The notes: generated by a model not told the origin, from the letters alone. 64,000 nucleotides of DNA from Novosphingobium umbonatum (GCF_004005905.1 NZ_SACO01000011.1:62001-126000); one strand, 5' to 3'; positions 24,748-33,280 are shown, counted from the stretch's first letter. Made by a program: numbers and translations.

Positions 24748-24855
24748 TCAGAAATCGAAGGATAACTGGTTCGGCCAGCGCCGGGTGTGAGCAGTGACAT
24801 GCTCCACCCGGTTGAACCGCCAGCGCTTATACGCACGAACGTGAACGCGCGGCAT
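24748..24855 (-). CDS. Possible 35-aa basic small protein
   Basis: Short frame read leftward with ATG at 24855 preceded by GAAAGAGG at a 7-bp spacing. The peptide is strongly basic and aromatic (MPRVHVRAYKRWRFNRVEHV, then TAHTRRWPNQ and SFDF). It has the V-x-A-Y-x-R...V-x-x-H-T-R pattern seen in small alphaproteobacterial proteins. It lies about 100 bp downstream of a candidate promoter (24977-25005). Coding is possible, not certain; the surrounding inverted repeats may instead mark an RNA. Confidence 0.4.
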   Translation of the reverse strand: MPRVHVRAYKRWRFNRVEHVTAHTRRWPNQLSFDF

Positions 24856-24976
24856 AAAGCACCTCTTTCATATACGGGGGTAAGCCCGCTCTCCGGAGAG
24901 CCCGATTGCTTCCGCCCCAATCAGAAGCCGGTCGGACGCATGGAGATGAAAGAGGATAGGACGACTATCGAGGTCG

Positions 24977-25005
24977 TTTATTGTGCTAGGCTGGAAACCT
25001 GTCAA
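24977..25005 (-). promoter_or_regulatory. Candidate sigma-70-type promoter, leftward
   Basis: TTGACA (at 25000-25005) and AATAAA (24977-24982) are 17 bp apart on the minus strand. The TTGACA overlaps one arm of the hairpin at 25001-25052. A transcript would cover the hairpins and the small frame at 24748-24855. Confidence 0.4.
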
Positions 25006-25190
25006 GCAAGTTAGCTCGGAGGGACTTTTCGTCAGGAAAAGTAATGCTTGACATGCCGGTAGGCATCAAATCCGGTTCATAGGCCCATGCTCATACTTGG
25101 CGTTTCCAAGACTCGGCTGTAAAAGCCGCGCGCATTACGGCACGTCGCGAATCATGATTTGTTCCGATCCGCTTGCAATGGGGTGATTCG

Positions 25191-25676
25191 CTAGAAGCCT
25201 TTCGGCTCCAACAGATCGGCCGCAATTTGCAGGGCCAGATCCCTATCCTCATCTGAAAAGCCCAGCAGGTGCCGCTCTGGGTATTTGGCGCGGATTTTGC
25301 CGCGACCGCGCAGGTGGCCCACGGTGGAGGTCAGGCCATATTGGCTGACCGCGCCAATGTAAGCCCCGATGTTGCTGGCGGGGCGTAGTTCCACGCCATC
25401 TTGTGCGGCATCAATCCGCCATGCCTTGGCAAAGCGCAGGCCGCGAAACATTTTGGAACCGGCGGGCAAGATCACCTTGCCGTGCTTATCCTTGCGCTCC
25501 TTTTTGGGCTCCATGGCGGTGCCGTCTGGCTGCACATTGGCGGTGATGCGTTTCAGGTTCGACCGGCGCAGGGCTTGGCCCAGCTTGAGCGCGGCGCGGC
25601 GGCGCTCGGCAGGCGAGAGGCCGTGCAGGATATGGCCGAACCATTCCTCCAACCGCGCCAGATCATTATCCGCCAT
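25191..25676 (-). CDS. S: P2 gpS-like tail completion protein
   Basis: About 161 aa from ATG at 25676 (MADNDLARLEEWFGHILHGLSPAERRRAALKLGQALRRSNLKRITANVQPDG). Matches gpS (virion morphogenesis/tail completion family), with the ending HLLGFSDEDRDLALQIAADLL. It follows gene R with a small overlap. It probably joins tail to head. Confidence 0.9.
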   Translation of the reverse strand: MADNDLARLEEWFGHILHGLSPAERRRAALKLGQALRRSNLKRITANVQPDGTAMEPKKERKDKHGKVILPAGSKMFRGLRFAKAWRIDAAQDGVELRPASNIGAYIGAVSQYGLTSTVGHLRGRGKIRAKYPERHLLGFSDEDRDLALQIAADLLEPKGF

Positions 25677-26166
25677 TGGCCGCACTTTCGCTCTGCGCCA
25701 CCACGCCTTCGCCTGCAACAGAGACAGCGGTGAGGGCGGGGATGGCGATAGTCTCGTCCTGATCGAGCGGAGGCGGTTCGGGCACATAGGCCAGCGTGTA
25801 GCCATCGGCGCCGATGTTCACTGACACGGATTGTTTAAGTTCAAGCTTAAATTCGATATCGACGGTGGCATCGTCCAGCACTTCCACATTGAAAGTGAAA
25901 GCATCTTTGCTGCCGTTTTGCAGCAGGTCAGGTTGGTTTTGCTGTATCCAGAGCAGCAGCACCAGCGAGAGCGCCGCAATGTCACCGGTGAATTCGATGA
26001 TCAGGACGTTAAGCCGGATGAAAAAGCTAAAGCCGTTTGGTGAGCCAACGAAGCGTGGGGTGCGAACCGAGCCTTGATCCGACCATATCTTCAGCGTGTT
26101 AGGATCAGCGGCCAGACCGGGTATAGCTTCGACCAGGGCTGCGCGCAGGCTGTTGATTTTCTGCAT
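25666..26166 (-). CDS. R: P2 gpR-like tail completion protein
   Basis: 166 aa, with the gpR pattern (INSLRAALVEAIPGLAADPNTLKIWSDQGSVRTPRFVGSPNGFSFFIRLNVLIIEFTGDIAALSLVLLLWIQQNQPDLL). Located between X and S as in P2. It is needed for tail completion. The Y, lysis and K-type genes that stand between X and R in P2 are absent here. Confidence 0.9.
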   Translation of the reverse strand: MQKINSLRAALVEAIPGLAADPNTLKIWSDQGSVRTPRFVGSPNGFSFFIRLNVLIIEFTGDIAALSLVLLLWIQQNQPDLLQNGSKDAFTFNVEVLDDATVDIEFKLELKQSVSVNIGADGYTLAYVPEPPPLDQDETIAIPALTAVSVAGEGVVAQSESAANGG

Positions 26167-26170
26167 CGGA

Positions 26171-26395
26171 TCAATTCCAAAGCTGCACGATGTCGATGGT
26201 GGCGGTGGCGGTGGCGGCGCTGGCCGTATCGGGCAGGGTCACTTGCGTGCCAGCGGGCAGGCGCGGGCCAGCGGCGGCAAGGCCAGCGTTAAGCGCCAGC
26301 ACCTGCTCGGTCACGCCCGCAGTAGCGCCCAGCATGCGCCAGCAGATTTCATCCACGGTTTCGCCGTCCAGCGCGGTGGCGGTGATCGTGCCCAT
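26171..26395 (-). CDS. X: P2 gpX-like tail protein
   Basis: 74 aa. Short protein with a LysM-like fold: DGETVDEICWRMLGATAGVTEQVLALNAGLAAAGPRLPAGTQVTLP. gpX is a small tail protein. It directly follows L, sharing one base at 26395. Confidence 0.9.
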   Translation of the reverse strand: MGTITATALDGETVDEICWRMLGATAGVTEQVLALNAGLAAAGPRLPAGTQVTLPDTASAATATATIDIVQLWN

Positions 26396-26889
26396 CAGAG
26401 CAGCCGCACCATATTGCGCGGGATGGGACGCGCCGCGCCGATGGAGCGCAGATCGGCAATGGCGGCATGGCCAAGACGGCGGAATTCATCGGCCTTGCTG
26501 GCCTTTTCTTCCTCTCGGTTCAGCCCTGCATCGGTGGCGGTGATGTCCACATTGACGGCCACCAGATCCGCGCAGGCGTAATAGGCCACGGCGCGTTCCC
26601 ACAGGACAAGGCTGGCCTTTCGCCCCGCCAGCACGGGCGAGGGCAGATCGGCAAGGCTGGCCACGCCCGCCGCCGCATGGGCCGAGCGCCATTCGGACAG
26701 CGCGGCCAGCGCGGTGAGCATGCCGCCTTCGATCGCGAATTGCAGTTGTTCATTGGTGATGGAGCCACCGCCGCCGCCGATGGGTAGGCAGGCGCGAATG
26801 CGGGCCAGCCCGATCGGCGGAAACCATCCATCGGCGGCCAGTTCGACCGGCGCGGCGGGCGCGATGGGGACAGCGATCAGGCCGGTCAT
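26395..26889 (-). CDS. L: P2 gpL-like head completion protein
   Basis: 164 aa. Matches gpL (TNEQLQFAIEGGMLTALAALSEWRSAHAAAGVASLADLPSPVLAGRKASLVLWERAVAYYACADLVAVNVDITATDAGLNREEEKASKADEFRRLGHAAIADLR). It closes the filled head. It lies 133 bp after M in a short gap with no clear gene. Confidence 0.93.
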   Translation of the reverse strand: MTGLIAVPIAPAAPVELAADGWFPPIGLARIRACLPIGGGGGSITNEQLQFAIEGGMLTALAALSEWRSAHAAAGVASLADLPSPVLAGRKASLVLWERAVAYYACADLVAVNVDITATDAGLNREEEKASKADEFRRLGHAAIADLRSIGAARPIPRNMVRLL

Positions 26890-27022
26890 GGGTTGGCTCC
26901 ATTTTCATCAGGTAACGGGGGGTGAGGATGGGGCTTGGCCGAAGTCTGCGCGTCGCGGCAGGGCCTGCACCATCCGCCCCCCGGCGCCGTGGGGCGTTCG
27001 TGCAATCTGGTATGGGTGGCGA

Positions 27023-27778
27023 TTAGCCAGGTGGCGGGCTGGTGTCAGATAGGGCGCGCATGGCGCGATTGATGGCCTCGATATCCTTGACCACGCCGAT
27101 ATTCTTGCCGCCCAGATCGCGGGCGCGGGTAAGCCATTCGAGCGCACCGGCCAGATAGGCTGCCTTGCCACCGGCGGCGGCATTTTCGGCCATGGGGTCA
27201 AATGCCTCGGCCTCGGCAGCAAAGGCGCGGCCCACGGCCTTGGCCAGTTTGGCCTTTGCTTGGTCAAACATATCGGCATCGCCCACGATCTCCACCACGC
27301 GCAGCAGCTGCTGCAATGTGATGGCGGCGGGGTTATCGAGCGCGATCTTGGCGGCGGTTTCGGCAACAACGCAGGGCAGGGTGGAATTGAAGCGTTCCGG
27401 CGCGGACAGGCCAAAGCGCAGGCCATGGGCGGCAAGGCGCAGCGCATAGTCGATGTCGCGGTAGTCAAAGGCCCAGACCATATTCCAGATCAGGATTTCA
27501 TCCTCTGCCGCCGTGCCTTGCGCTTCGCCAGCAGCCAGTACGCCCTCGATCCATGGCGCAAAGGTCTTGGCCATTTCCGCCTTGTACGGGGCGCGGGCTT
27601 CCACGCTTTTGATGTCGGACAGGGTGCGCAGATTGTCATGCAGGGCGACCAACAGGGCTGCATATTCCTGCCCCTCGGCAGTATCGGGCGCGGGAGCGGA
27701 AAGCGAGGCAGCGCGCACGGCTGCGCCAGACATCAGGCCGCGCACATGCTGTTGATGGCGGCGGAAGGGATTGGGCAT
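27023..27778 (-). CDS. M: P2 gpM-like terminase small subunit
   Basis: 251 aa. Sequence with PNPFRRHQQHVRG at the N-terminus, typical of the P2 terminase endonuclease subunit, and ILIWNMVWAFDYRDIDYALRLAAHGLRFGLSAPERFNSTLPCVVAETAA in the middle. It pairs with the P ATPase to cut cos-type ends. It follows N in the expected order. Confidence 0.9.
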   Translation of the reverse strand: MPNPFRRHQQHVRGLMSGAAVRAASLSAPAPDTAEGQEYAALLVALHDNLRTLSDIKSVEARAPYKAEMAKTFAPWIEGVLAAGEAQGTAAEDEILIWNMVWAFDYRDIDYALRLAAHGLRFGLSAPERFNSTLPCVVAETAAKIALDNPAAITLQQLLRVVEIVGDADMFDQAKAKLAKAVGRAFAAEAEAFDPMAENAAAGGKAAYLAGALEWLTRARDLGGKNIGVVKDIEAINRAMRALSDTSPPPG

Positions 27779-27892
27779 GGCGGGGCTTCCTTTACGGCTA
27801 GGAAAAGGCCGGATGGTTTATGGCCAGCATCCGGCAGGTGGGGCACGTAGGAGCCGCGCCGCTGGCCATAGCAGCGCGCTCCGCCGGGGGTA

Positions 27893-28996
27893 TTAGGGGG
27901 CGCCGAAAGTGATGTTTTCGGCCATGACCATGAAATCGGTGTCCTCGATCACATAGCCCTCGTTCACCGAGTTATAGTCGACCAGACCACGCTTGTTCTC
28001 CGGCTCATCCTTGATGTAGCGGCGGCGCGAGCCTTCCTGATAATAGATCGACAGGTTGGAATTGTTGGTCTGGCCCGCGCGGTTGAGCGGGGTGATCGCA
28101 ATGGTGCCTTCGGGGAAATAGGGCGCGATTACGGCGGGGCGCCCGCCGATCTGCTTTTGCGACCAGATGATGCCCGACACGATTTCATCGCTGATGGCGC
28201 GGCCACCATCGACCGTGTTGGACAGGGCGCGGTTGATCATGGGGAAGTATTTTTCATCCACCAGATCCTGCGACACGATCACCACATGATCGGTGCTGGC
28301 ACGCGCCCAGCTGGGCATGCCACCAATGAGCGCATGCGCCAGAGCGTCGATGTTTTTGAAGTCGCCATCCTCGTAAATGTGGATGGGCTGGGCAGCGCCG
28401 GTGGCGGTGGTTTTGCCATTGGCGGTGACCGTGGCACGGCCCATCACATGGTCGGGCTTTTCCAGACGCAGCTTTTGCAGCCAGCCAATGTTGACATCCT
28501 GCCCCAGCGGGTTGTTTGTCGGATTAGTGACCGTCGCAACGCTGGTACCGTTGAACCCGACCATCAGGCGCGAGAGCGCGACCGAAATGGCCACCTGTTT
28601 GGCATAGAGCGTGGCGAAATTGGGGAAGCGGCTCCACTGGTCGATGATCTGCCAAGGCATCATCGTATCGAATTCAGTGTCAAAGAGCTCGAATTCACGA
28701 TCCGACAGCGTGCCGATGTAGCGCGGATTCCGCTTGTCGGCGGTGCGGCCTGCCACCAGATTGGTGGTCATGATACCGATGATCTGGCCCTTCAGATCGC
28801 GCACGCCGATGGTGTTGACCAACGAGAGGAAGGCCGAGGATTCGCGCTGCAATTCTTCCAGTGCCTGCTCGACGGCGGGCTCCAGCGAGAATTGGTGCGC
28901 TATGCCGTGTACAGCGGCAGAAGGGTTTGCGTGCAGAATGTTGGAATAGTAGTTTTGCAGCGCCAGACGGCCACGGTCAGACAGGGTATAGGCCAT
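27893..28996 (-). CDS. N: P2 gpN-like major capsid protein
   Basis: 367 aa with the gpN pattern (LSDRGRLALQNYYSNILHANPSAAVHGIAHQFSLEPAVEQALEELQRESSAFLSLVNTIGVRDLKGQIIGI; MPWQIIDQWSRFPNFATLYAKQVAISVALSRLMVGFNGTSVA). It forms the icosahedral shell. It follows O, its scaffold/protease, by 46 bp. Confidence 0.95.
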   Translation of the reverse strand: MAYTLSDRGRLALQNYYSNILHANPSAAVHGIAHQFSLEPAVEQALEELQRESSAFLSLVNTIGVRDLKGQIIGIMTTNLVAGRTADKRNPRYIGTLSDREFELFDTEFDTMMPWQIIDQWSRFPNFATLYAKQVAISVALSRLMVGFNGTSVATVTNPTNNPLGQDVNIGWLQKLRLEKPDHVMGRATVTANGKTTATGAAQPIHIYEDGDFKNIDALAHALIGGMPSWARASTDHVVIVSQDLVDEKYFPMINRALSNTVDGGRAISDEIVSGIIWSQKQIGGRPAVIAPYFPEGTIAITPLNRAGQTNNSNLSIYYQEGSRRRYIKDEPENKRGLVDYNSVNEGYVIEDTDFMVMAENITFGAP

Positions 28997-29042
28997 AAAG
29001 ATCAGATCCTATTGAAGGGGAGCGGGGCGGGCTGGAGTTGGC

Positions 29043-29912
29043 TTAGAAGGCGTAGCCGGTGCTGTTGTTATTGCCTCCATCGGCGGGCGGGCGGCGCGTA
29101 TGGAAATGGGCGGGATGCTGCTGGGCATCCTCTTCCAGCTTGGCCACCTTGGCCGACAGGTCGGCAAAGAGGTCAGCGGTCTTCTTGTCGCTGGCGTCCA
29201 GCGCTTTGCTGAAAGTTTTGCCGAGACCTTCCAGCACATCGCGCATGGCGGTGAAATCGACCGAGGCGGGCGCAGGCGTGGTGGCAGGAGGCGTGGCGGG
29301 GGCGGGCGGGGTGACAGGATCGGTGGTTACAGCTTGGCTCTGCGGCGCAAACTTTGCCGCAAAGCCATCGAGCATCGCGCCAAAGGACTTGAGGAAGCTC
29401 TTGCCCCCCGCGTCATCATCACCGGGGACCAGTTCGACCGTGACAGGCTGGTCACTTTCCAGCTTGAGCACACCGGGCATCTGACGATTGAATTTGGCGG
29501 GCTGGGTGCCGATCACGGCAGGCTTGTCGGTCATGCCCAGGCCGGTGAGATAGGTGAAATTCTTGCCGCCGAAATTGGGCCACAATTCCACGGAAGGATA
29601 GCGCTTCTGCCCGCTTTCGATCAGGGCCTTGGCTTCTTCGGTCAGGTCGGCCACGGCGAACATGGCGGCGCGCTTTTCCTTGCGGCCATTCAGGTCAACC
29701 TCGGTTTCGCCCATGGTGACTTCGGCGACCACGCCATAGGCGCGGAAGGGGCCTGCCGGATCATAGCCCTGCATATGCTCCAGATTGACCGAGGCGGCAT
29801 AGGTTTCGGGATTGTAGCTGGTGGCCGCTTCGCGCAGTTCCTTTTCGGTGATCTGGCGACCGTCCACAGTCTGGCCAGCGGTGGCCACGATGAAGGGCTT
29901 GGTAAGGGGCAT
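29043..29912 (-). CDS. O: P2 gpO-like capsid scaffolding/maturation protease
   Basis: About 289 aa from ATG at 29912 (MPLTKPFIVATAGQTVDGRQITEKELREAATSYNPETYAASVNLEHMQGYDP), preceded by GGGAG. The N-terminal protease part (NLEHMQG, the conserved His in the family, and later RYPSVELWPNF with the Ser) and the C-terminal Pro/Ala linker and helical scaffold fit gpO. It cleaves itself and N during head maturation. First gene of the O-N-M-L-X-R-S unit. Confidence 0.92.
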   Translation of the reverse strand: MPLTKPFIVATAGQTVDGRQITEKELREAATSYNPETYAASVNLEHMQGYDPAGPFRAYGVVAEVTMGETEVDLNGRKEKRAAMFAVADLTEEAKALIESGQKRYPSVELWPNFGGKNFTYLTGLGMTDKPAVIGTQPAKFNRQMPGVLKLESDQPVTVELVPGDDDAGGKSFLKSFGAMLDGFAAKFAPQSQAVTTDPVTPPAPATPPATTPAPASVDFTAMRDVLEGLGKTFSKALDASDKKTADLFADLSAKVAKLEEDAQQHPAHFHTRRPPADGGNNNSTGYAF

Positions 29913-30011
29913 TGGGGCAACTCCCACGGTTTAAAGGATGGGCGGTTGCGGCGCCCGCTTCAGTCGTGGGCATCAAAGGGCGATGGGTGTGCTTTTACAA
30001 CGCGCGCGCGG

Positions 30012-30030
30012 GGTAAGGCGCGGTGTTACC
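30012..30030. promoter_or_regulatory. Late-control palindrome, copy C (upstream of O)
   Basis: Same 19 bp as copies A and B; followed at once on the gene side by CGCGCGCGCG. It is 99 bp from the start of O, a longer leader than for W and J. Confidence 0.8.
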
Positions 30031-30145
30031 TGTGAGCCGTTAGAATTATGGCGAGATAAGGCAGGATCAGCGTAGGGCTACAAGTTTGGACCATTTTACG
30101 CAATTTGACGTAATACTCTAGAAATATGGCGCGATTAAAGGGGCA

Positions 30146-30213
30146 CTCCCCGTCTAGACCACTCCTACCCTGACGGGGAGCAGGCCAGCTGGCGATCCCA
30201 CCGCTGGCCTGCT
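30146..30213. terminator. Two tandem hairpins after the spike-like gene
   Basis: CTCCCCGTC (30146-30154) pairs with GACGGGGAG (30172-30180), and AGCAGGCCAGC (30179-30189) pairs perfectly with GCTGGCCTGCT (30203-30213). They begin 12 bp after the stop of the leftward gene. No long T run follows, so termination is inferred from the strong stems. Confidence 0.6.
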
Positions 30214-30224
30214 TTCCAACTAAG

Positions 30225-32696
30225 TTAGAGGTGCGGTGCAGCACCTGCAGTAAGTGCACCCGTAAGCGTCCCGCCCGTAGCTGATCCCTTATTCGCCCAC
30301 GCCGCGCCAGCGCCGTCATAATACCATTCCGGCGTTGTGCCGGTGGGCAATTGGCCGGTGGCGCCGAGATTGACGGGCGCTCCAGCGAGGATGAACTTTT
30401 CGCGGTTGGCCTGCACGGAAAGGTCCAGCGTAGCGGACACATTCAGATAGTAGTGACCGATTTCGCAAGGCAGCGGAGTTAGACCAGTCGTCGCGGCGCC
30501 AAGGCCAAGGCGAGTGATCGTGGCTCCACCCATATCCAAACTGGTGTACGCGAGCGTGCCAACCAGCGAACCATTGACATAGATAGATAGGCCGGTGGCC
30601 GTCCATGCTGCCATGATGTGATACCATGTGTTCACGGCGAACTGAGTGTTACCTGCTGCCGCATAGAAAGCGAGCGTATCCGTTGCCGACCCGTTGTTTA
30701 GCCGCATATTCATGCGGCCCGTCGTCGTGGTCAGTAGTTCAAGTACTGCCGTGGTGCCGACTCGATACTGACAGACATACTTTCCGGTCGTCCACGCGCT
30801 GTCGGTATTCTTAAACCACAGCGACATCAGGCCATTGCTGCTGGCTGGAACGCTGATGGACGAGTTGGTGAACCAGTCCCCACCGTCAAACGCTGCGGAG
30901 CGCGCAACGAATGGCGTACTGTCAACCGCCGGTATGGCGAGTTCAACCTGCTGGGGACGAACTGCAACGCCGGGGAAAGGATAGGTGGCGGTCGCATCGT
31001 AAAGTGCCGGAATGTGTTCGATCATCATCCACGGGTAGAGGTCATTGTCACGGGTCTGGAGCAGAGCTGCCGTTGCCTCACCGGCAAGATAGGTCAGCTT
31101 CTCGCCAGCGGCAAAGGCCGTTTCAGGCGTGATGCGGACAGTGGCCTTCTTGGGCGAACCCGAGCCAGCATCCACGATCTGCACGCTTCCGCGAAAGGCT
31201 TGCGGATAGCTGGTCTGCGAGGAAGGAAACACGGGCCGCGCCACCCCGCCGCGAGTAAGTTGGAAGCCGGTGACGGGTTGCTGGTGAGGAGCGCTGGTGG
31301 TGTATGTGCGCGTACCGGCACGCAAGGCTGCCAGCGTGGTCAACGTCCCGCCGTTCGGCAAATTGACCAGCACATCCACATAAGCGTTATTCGCCCCGAT
31401 CACGAGGCTATCTACCGTAGGCTCTGCGATGGTCACGCCGCCAGCTCGGGCCATGGCGATCGCGATAGGCCACATGAGTTGCACCTGCCCATCAGGATCG
31501 CGCTTGGAAGGATGAATAGACTTATAGGCGTACTCGCCCGCGTCATTGGTCCATTTTGCGATATGGGCCGAAGGGCCCACAACCAGACTGACTTCCTGCG
31601 CCCTCGCCTCATTGGCAAGAGCGTGCAGGTTGGCGCGTGTTGGTTCTGCGTTTCGGCTAGAGGCGTTGTACGCAGTGAAGCCTGTTGCTTCGGTGTCGTT
31701 TGGCGCGCTTTGGAACGGCATCGGAGTCAACAAGTGCCATTTGGTTTTGCTACGCGCAAAAATGCCACGCCCCTTTACGTCAGCGCTCGCTGCGGTGGCA
31801 TCCCAGAGCATGTGGTCCAGCGTGCCTTTGTAACCGTTGGCGTTAGTGGCTGAGCCAAGAGCCACCGGGTTGTTGGACGCATCGACCCCAAAATAGAACG
31901 GCCAGAACGTGCTCTTGAAGTTGGCTGTGTAGGACGCGTCCGCGTTATACCAGCACTCGATCAGATGATCGACATTGCCATAATCCGTCTCGATGGCTGA
32001 AGCCACATTGGCGAAATCAACCCAGCTACGGTTGTCGTCAATGGAGCCGTTGCCATCGATATCAAGGCCGTCTGTGCTGTCGCTATATAGCTCATATCGA
32101 GCAGTGCCTTGCTTGGACCCCTTGCCGAGAACAAACGTCTTGGCCGGTGCGGCAAGCTTAAGAAACGCGCCAAGTGCATGGATCGCAGGGCTAAGGACTC
32201 CACCCGTCCTGCTGGCATCGTTGACGGTGATCTTGCTGACAGGTTGGCCAGACACTCCATTCGTTTCGTTGTCGGAGTAATAGACGACGAGGTTGCCCCC
32301 GCCGGTAGCGGCGGGCTGCGGAATGAAGCCATAGTCGGGCCACAGGATCGACATTTCCGACTGGCCCATCAGCATTGCCGTGACCACGTTGCCAGCGGGG
32401 GGCGTCACCACAGCGGCGGCGCCGGTCAGGGTAATTGGTCGGAAATAGCCCGCCCCGTTCGCGGCGCGCTCTGTAACGACAAGAGATTTGCTCTCGCCAG
32501 CAGCAAGGGCGACCGTGATGCCCCCGGTGCCCGTGTCCATTGTCACGCCCGCATCAGCGGAAAACACGGCAAAGACGGATGCCCCGCCCAACAGACGAGC
32601 GAGGGTTTTAACGACGCCGCCAGTGGTTGCCACAGTATAGGCTTCGACCTTGGGCTTTCCCCCGCTGCTGCCATTTCCAGAAAGACGACGCCCCAT
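30225..32696 (-). CDS. Large SGNH/LamG-like head-spike or decoration protein (putative)
   Basis: 823 aa. Residues about 100-410 resemble an SGNH/sialate-esterase-type fold: block I as AMLMGQSEM (residues 107-115, Ser113 as candidate nucleophile) and SIHPSKRD (His395) near the end. The C-terminal part (about 620-775, LMSLWFKNTDSAWTTGKYVCQYRVG...WYHIMAAWTATGLSIYVNGSLVGTLAY) is LamG/concanavalin-like. A DGNGSIDDN loop (216-222) might bind calcium. It directly follows the spike-base-like gene. In GTA and phages, such pairs form carbohydrate-binding head spikes; that role is inference. It could also act on surface polysaccharide. Confidence 0.6.
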   Translation of the reverse strand: MGRRLSGNGSSGGKPKVEAYTVATTGGVVKTLARLLGGASVFAVFSADAGVTMDTGTGGITVALAAGESKSLVVTERAANGAGYFRPITLTGAAAVVTPPAGNVVTAMLMGQSEMSILWPDYGFIPQPAATGGGNLVVYYSDNETNGVSGQPVSKITVNDASRTGGVLSPAIHALGAFLKLAAPAKTFVLGKGSKQGTARYELYSDSTDGLDIDGNGSIDDNRSWVDFANVASAIETDYGNVDHLIECWYNADASYTANFKSTFWPFYFGVDASNNPVALGSATNANGYKGTLDHMLWDATAASADVKGRGIFARSKTKWHLLTPMPFQSAPNDTEATGFTAYNASSRNAEPTRANLHALANEARAQEVSLVVGPSAHIAKWTNDAGEYAYKSIHPSKRDPDGQVQLMWPIAIAMARAGGVTIAEPTVDSLVIGANNAYVDVLVNLPNGGTLTTLAALRAGTRTYTTSAPHQQPVTGFQLTRGGVARPVFPSSQTSYPQAFRGSVQIVDAGSGSPKKATVRITPETAFAAGEKLTYLAGEATAALLQTRDNDLYPWMMIEHIPALYDATATYPFPGVAVRPQQVELAIPAVDSTPFVARSAAFDGGDWFTNSSISVPASSNGLMSLWFKNTDSAWTTGKYVCQYRVGTTAVLELLTTTTGRMNMRLNNGSATDTLAFYAAAGNTQFAVNTWYHIMAAWTATGLSIYVNGSLVGTLAYTSLDMGGATITRLGLGAATTGLTPLPCEIGHYYLNVSATLDLSVQANREKFILAGAPVNLGATGQLPTGTTPEWYYDGAGAAWANKGSATGGTLTGALTAGAAPHL

Positions 32697-33212
32697 TTAC
32701 GCCTCCGCGATCAGGTTGGAGGCGGTGGTGCCGGTGGCCCGCACATAGCGCGCCTGGACAGCGATATAGGCGCCATCGGCAAGGTTCTTATAGGTGACAT
32801 CGGCGGTGCCATCGACTCCGCGCAAAGTCACGTCGCCGCCGGTGCCGACATAGATGCCCTTGGGGATCGCTGGCAGCGCGTTGGCGTCATGGGGCGTGAT
32901 CGCATAGGGTTTGCGCGAGGGCAGGCTGGCGCTGTCGAATTGTTTGATCGCAAGGCGCGGCAATTGGCCGGAGCTGTCGCGCTGGCCGAGCACCCAAATG
33001 GCCGCTGCCGCGCCTGTATCCCGCTGAGTATCGCGCAGGCGCAGGCCTAGCCGCTTGGAGGCCGGCTCATCGCCGCCCCACACGACCAGCACAGAGCCGC
33101 TGATGGACTTGCACTGGAGATCCACAGCCAAGCCTGCCAGCTGCGGCATAGTGGTAATGAGGTTCACCCAATCATCATCGGGCACCGAGATTTCGGCAAT
33201 AGTCGTGTCCAT
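32697..33212 (-). CDS. Spike-base-like protein (RcGTA rcc01079-type)
   Basis: 171 aa from ATG at 33212 (MDTTIAEISVPDDDWVNL). The C-terminal pattern GVDGTADVTYKNLADGAYIAVQARYVRATGTTASNLIAEA matches the recurring end of GTA-type spike base proteins, with a G-x-DG ... V-x-ATGTTA sequence. In Rhodobacter GTA this protein anchors a head fibre. The ORF shares its end with the large SGNH/LamG-like gene. Not present in P2; the order O - spike pair - P is an insertion. Family match by eye, moderate. Confidence 0.6.
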   Translation of the reverse strand: MDTTIAEISVPDDDWVNLITTMPQLAGLAVDLQCKSISGSVLVVWGGDEPASKRLGLRLRDTQRDTGAAAAIWVLGQRDSSGQLPRLAIKQFDSASLPSRKPYAITPHDANALPAIPKGIYVGTGGDVTLRGVDGTADVTYKNLADGAYIAVQARYVRATGTTASNLIAEA

Positions 33213-33280
33213 ATGCGCTGCCTTCTGTTGGTTCGGGTAGACCAAGCTGCAGCGGCGCGGCGCGGGCAACGCTGCGCATA

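Larger units (their letters stand above)
24564..25190. other. Non-coding stretch with many inverted repeats
   Basis: About 630 bp between gene S and hicA without a long gene. It holds at least six inverted repeats: CCGGGTG-TGAGCA / TGCTC-CACCCGG (24781-24811); the perfect palindrome GCTCTCCGGAGAGC (24888-24901); CCTCTTTCAT (24862-24871) with ATGAAAGAGG (24946-24955); GTCAAGCA (25001-25008) with TGCTTGAC (25045-25052), enclosing ACTTTTC...GAAAAGT; ATGCC-GGTA-GGCAT (25053-25066); and GCGAATCA...TGATTCGC ending at 25190. Such density suggests a structured RNA or a complex leader; see findings. Confidence 0.6.
29913..30224. other. Intergenic region between O and the spike-like gene
   Basis: About 310 bp with no gene. 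It holds the O leader and copy C (30012-30030), an A/T-richer middle (30030-30135) and the two hairpins described separately (30146-30213). TTACGCAATTTGACGTAA at 30098-30115 is a loose dyad. Confidence 0.6.

Noticed and set aside
24787..25014. 75-aa plus-strand frame in the structured region
   Set aside because: No ribosome site and no recognisable features; the region has more signs of RNA structure than of coding.
24781..25190. Group I/II intron or retron in the structured region
   Set aside because: No reverse transcriptase or homing nuclease is encoded there, and I could not recognise intron core motifs.
26908..27468. 186-aa minus frame opposite in frame to gene M
   Set aside because: It is a Pro/Arg-rich shadow of the terminase small subunit gene.
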